This document shows, one piece after another, positions 6,601 through 9,448 of a DNA stretch of 9,448 nt. Within the stretch, counting starts at the first letter, position 1; each line of letters begins with the position of its first letter. A program made the translations under genes and the position numbers. The notes under the pieces are model-generated. The model made no database searches and was not told the DNA's origin. It saw only the letters and a list, made by a program, of their open reading frames with translations. The stretch comes from Methanobacteriota archaeon (GTDB lineage: Archaea > Thermoplasmatota > Poseidoniia > Poseidoniales > Poseidoniaceae). The stretch is taken from NCBI GenBank assembly GCA_011525095.1, contig WTIV01000215.1, positions 1-9,448 of the forward strand, read 5' to 3'.

Positions 6601-7644
6601 TTGCGTAAAGTGATGCTAGCCAGAGGAGGTGCAATGTCACCCTATTCTGGTTTGGGTAGTACACACACCGCACTGGTAAATCGACTTGAGTCTGGTCTCA
6701 TAAAGGACTATGAATTAAGTCAAATTCACGAGTATGAAATCTCGAAAAACCCTCTCAAGAGATTGTGGAGGAGATGGTTCAGTGGGCCGAAATCTGTCAA
6801 TAAAATGGCCTCAGGCTCGGATATCGTGCATGTAACTGATCAAGAACAAGCAGGCTTGATTCCAAAAACTGGGAATACAGTGGTTACAATTCACGATTTG
6901 TTCCATCTATTCCCCTCAAAGAGAAATGATGTCCAAATCGGTGACGCTAAAATCTCTGGAATTAGGAAGAAAGATTTGGCAAAAATTCGTGAGGGAATTT
7001 CAAGAGCAAAACTTCTGATTTGCGTATCCAAAGACACACAACAAGAATGTGAGATGAGGTTTCCTGGAATTGAAACAGTATGGATTCCTCACGCCATCGA
7101 CACTGAAGCATATGCAGTGGAAACCAAGAGACCGAAATGGTTTGTCGATGGGGTAAATTTACTCGTAATAGGCAGCGAAGAAGCGAGGAAACGTGTCGAT
7201 TTTGCAGTAAAGGTCTGCTCAGAGTTGGATGTAACTTTGCACAAAATTGGCGCTGAGTCTTCACTTCAATCCAAACAAGAATTGTGCACACTTGCAAATG
7301 ATTTGGGCTGCAATCTAAATTGGGTAGGCAGATTAGAGTCTAATGAAATGATTGCTGCTCTTCAACACGCTGATGCGTTATTGTTCCCTTCTGTAGCAGA
7401 AGGATTTGGACTACCACCACTTGAAGCATATGCAGCCGGTACTGTAGCATTGGTTGCAAATGCTCCTGCACACAATGAAATTCCACTTGCGCATCATATT
7501 CTCCCAGTGAACGATGTGGATGCTTGGCGAGAAGCGATTTCCACTCTCAAAGATGAAACTTCGATTGTTAGAAAAAGAGCAGCAGAATTTTCTGTTGAAC
7601 GATGGGCTGAAAGGCACAAATCTGCTTACGACTCGTTATTTTGA
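6601..7644 (+). CDS. Glycosyltransferase, GT4-like (GT-B fold)
   Basis: This 347-residue protein has two-domain GT-B architecture. The N-terminal acceptor domain has a glycine-rich loop (YSGLGSTH, 15-22) and VVTIHDLFHLFP (94-105). The C-terminal nucleotide-sugar domain has VGRL (242-245) and the EX7E motif of retaining GT4 enzymes, EGFGLPPLE (E267 and E275), followed by AYAAGTVALVANAPAHNEIP. There is no signal peptide or membrane helix, so it should act in the cytoplasm or at the inner membrane face. The start is TTG at 6601, preceded by GAGGGT. A GTG at 6610 or ATG at 6613 would cut into the first beta strand. The donor sugar and acceptor cannot be read from sequence. Surface glycan, lipid or protein glycosylation is the default for the family; a link to tRNA through the Taw1 neighbour is speculative. 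Confidence 0.9.
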   Translation: MRKVMLARGGAMSPYSGLGSTHTALVNRLESGLIKDYELSQIHEYEISKNPLKRLWRRWFSGPKSVNKMASGSDIVHVTDQEQAGLIPKTGNTVVTIHDLFHLFPSKRNDVQIGDAKISGIRKKDLAKIREGISRAKLLICVSKDTQQECEMRFPGIETVWIPHAIDTEAYAVETKRPKWFVDGVNLLVIGSEEARKRVDFAVKVCSELDVTLHKIGAESSLQSKQELCTLANDLGCNLNWVGRLESNEMIAALQHADALLFPSVAEGFGLPPLEAYAAGTVALVANAPAHNEIPLAHHILPVNDVDAWREAISTLKDETSIVRKRAAEFSVERWAERHKSAYDSLF

Positions 7645-7660
7645 GTTGAAGCCCCCTACC

Positions 7661-7668
7661 GTTTTATT
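7661..7668 (+). promoter_or_regulatory. Candidate TATA box for the dehydrogenase/hydratase gene
   Basis: The sequence gttttatt, in the 52-base gap after the glycosyltransferase stop, sits about 30 bases before the ATG at 7697. This is the archaeal TATA-to-start distance for an almost leaderless transcript. It could equally act as a T-rich terminator for the upstream pair. Confidence 0.35.
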
Positions 7669-7696
7669 CATGGAGGGGATTGATTTCGGGCATAAC

Positions 7697-9448
7697 ATGC
7701 AACCTGTTCAGAGTGTGGCAATCATAGGTGCCGGAAACATGGGTTCCGGTATTGCTCAGAAAACTGCTCAAGAAGAATTCGACGTTCAGATGGTAGACAG
7801 AGAAGCGCAATGGGTCGAACGTGGTCAGACCATTATTTCCGACTTTTTGGCCGAAGCTGTAGAAAGGAGAATTTTCTCCCCAGAACAAGTTGACCAGATC
7901 AAAGGGCGCATTACTGGTGTCATCGGCACAGAAAACACCTCTTCTGATACAGACTTAGTAATCGAAGCAGTGTTCGAAGATTTCGATATTAAGAGTGCAG
8001 TATTCAACACATTGAACGAGGTATGTGATGAAAACACAATCCTAGCCTCAAACACTTCTTCTCTTTCGGTAAACGAGTTGGCACTTGCATCTGGAAGGCC
8101 CGACAGATTTGTTGGACTGCACTTCTTCTATCATCCTGCGAAGAACAGACTAGTAGAGGTAATTCCAGGAGAAGATTCCTCTGCAGATACGATTGCAAGA
8201 ACCGTACAGTATTGCAGAGGACTTGGTAAAGTTGTCATCCTGTGCAAAGATAGACCAGGTTTCGTTGTCAACCGATTCTTCGTTCCGTGGCTGAATGAGG
8301 CTTGCTTATTGTTACAAGAAGGCGTGGCCAGCGCCGCTGCAATCGACGCTGTAGCAATGAAAGCATTCAGAATTGGACTAGGTCCATTCGCACTGATGAA
8401 CTTGACAGGTCCACCAATTGCTTTGCATTCTACAGATTATCTTGCAGAGCAACTTGAAACACCTCGATACGTGGGTGCTGAAAACCTACGTGAGATGGTT
8501 GAAGCTGGAAACCAATGGGAAATCGGAGACGATACTGAATGCAGTGAAGATGCCGCCCAAAAAATTAGAACAAGATTACTAGGCCAGGTTTTCGCAGTCG
8601 CAGGACAAATTGTCGATGAGGAAATCTGCTCTTTAGAAGACGTAGATAGAGGCGCCAAGGTTGGTTTGAGATGGGCGAGAGGTCCTTTCGAATTAGCAAA
8701 CCGTTTGGGCATAGATGATGCTAAGGCAATGGCTGAAGATTACTGTGAACTTGCGAACTTCCCGGTGCCTGAAGTTTGGAAGAGAGGTGAACCTTTCACA
8801 TTCAGTTATGTCGACTTGGCAGTAAATAACGGAATTGCTACGATTACCATCAATAGACCAGAAGCAATGAATGCTCTAAATGAAACAGTCGTTGGGCAAT
8901 TGGGTGCTGCCATAGACAAGGCAAACGCTGATGATTCAGTCAATACAATCGTGCTTGATGGTGCAGGAAAGGCGTTTGTTGCAGGTGCTGATGTCAAGTT
9001 CTTCGTCGACAAAATCAGAGCAGACTCATTCCCTGACATCTATGATTTCACGGCTGATGGGCACAAAGTCCTGAACAAATTAGAATCCTCTAGCAAAACC
9101 ACAATCGCATTGACGACCGGCCTATCGCTTGGAGGTGGTCTAGAACTTGCACTGTCTTGTGACTACAGAATCGGAACAAGGAAAACTCAGTTTAGATTCC
9201 CTGAAACCAATATTGGAATATTCCCTGGGCTTGGTGGTACACAACGCCCAGCTCGCATCGCTGGACTACCTGCTGCAAGATGGGCAGTCCTTGCTGGAAA
9301 CTTCATGGATGCTAGGACCGCAGCTGATCTAGGACTTGTGACCGATTTGGTTGATGTGACTGAAGTTGATTCAACAATCGCTTCTCTAGATGGCAAAGGA
9401 AAGCCAGCAGAGAAATATCCTGCAACACCTGTGAATCCTGAATCAAAG
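7697..9448 (+). CDS. 3-hydroxyacyl-CoA dehydrogenase / enoyl-CoA hydratase fusion (3' end cut off by window)
   Basis: This bifunctional beta-oxidation-type enzyme hydrates trans-2-enoyl-CoA and oxidises the resulting 3-hydroxyacyl-CoA with NAD. The 584 codons present are open to the right edge; archaeal fusions of this kind run to about 650-700 residues, so only the end is missing. The dehydrogenase part comes first: Rossmann motif GAGNMGSGIA (11-20), SNTSSLSVNELA, and GLHFF with probable catalytic His142. The C-terminal dehydrogenase domain begins near DRPGFVVNRFF. The hydratase part begins near residue 370 (NRPEAMNAL). It has the oxyanion-hole segment AFVAGADVKFF and both catalytic glutamates, E483 in GGGLELA and E503 in FPETNIG, 20 residues apart as in rat crotonase. 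This domain order is the reverse of bacterial FadB and matches archaeal fusions such as the Metallosphaera crotonyl-CoA hydratase/3-hydroxybutyryl-CoA dehydrogenase. Start 7697 puts the Rossmann motif at the usual distance; ATG at 7670 is an in-frame alternative adding nine residues. The substrate may be fatty acyl-CoA or crotonyl-CoA. Confidence 0.93.
   Translation, partial: MQPVQSVAIIGAGNMGSGIAQKTAQEEFDVQMVDREAQWVERGQTIISDFLAEAVERRIFSPEQVDQIKGRITGVIGTENTSSDTDLVIEAVFEDFDIKSAVFNTLNEVCDENTILASNTSSLSVNELALASGRPDRFVGLHFFYHPAKNRLVEVIPGEDSSADTIARTVQYCRGLGKVVILCKDRPGFVVNRFFVPWLNEACLLLQEGVASAAAIDAVAMKAFRIGLGPFALMNLTGPPIALHSTDYLAEQLETPRYVGAENLREMVEAGNQWEIGDDTECSEDAAQKIRTRLLGQVFAVAGQIVDEEICSLEDVDRGAKVGLRWARGPFELANRLGIDDAKAMAEDYCELANFPVPEVWKRGEPFTFSYVDLAVNNGIATITINRPEAMNALNETVVGQLGAAIDKANADDSVNTIVLDGAGKAFVAGADVKFFVDKIRADSFPDIYDFTADGHKVLNKLESSSKTTIALTTGLSLGGGLELALSCDYRIGTRKTQFRFPETNIGIFPGLGGTQRPARIAGLPAARWAVLAGNFMDARTAADLGLVTDLVDVTEVDSTIASLDGKGKPAEKYPATPVNPESK

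Overview
The window looks like part of a free-living archaeal genome, most likely a marine planktonic euryarchaeon of the Marine Group II / Poseidoniales type. The archaeal assignment rests on a short Taw1-type wyosine synthase with all six expected cysteines, and on a 3-hydroxyacyl-CoA dehydrogenase/enoyl-CoA hydratase fusion in archaeal domain order (dehydrogenase first). Acidic exported domains and compact divergent or overlapping gene packing fit this. The narrower lineage is an inference; no rRNA or other phylogenetic marker is present.

Layout. The left half is read on the minus strand. A very large FtsX/MacB-type ABC permease (position 3506 down to the left edge, cut off there) overlaps by 4 bases with its upstream ATPase (4222-3503). 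The 301-base gap upstream of the ATPase holds a 40-residue small ORF with a Shine-Dalgarno-like site, several inverted repeats and TATA-like sequences. Next on the minus strand is an AlkB-type membrane alkane/acyl hydroxylase (5522-4524). From there the plus strand takes over: Taw1 (5590-6591), a GT4-type glycosyltransferase 9 bases downstream (6601-7644), and the dehydrogenase/hydratase fusion (from 7697, running off the right edge).

How the genes may work together. The ATPase and permease form one exporter or mechanotransmission-type ABC complex. Its second extracellular domain carries an inserted pentapeptide-repeat helix, the most unusual architecture in the window. AlkB and the beta-oxidation fusion could lie on one route (terminal hydroxylation, oxidation to acyl-CoA, beta-oxidation), but they are not in one operon and the intermediate enzymes are absent here. 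Taw1 makes the tricyclic wyosine base in tRNA-Phe. Its tight pairing with a glycosyltransferase is unexplained.

No rRNA, tRNA, CRISPR array, insertion sequence or phage gene was seen.
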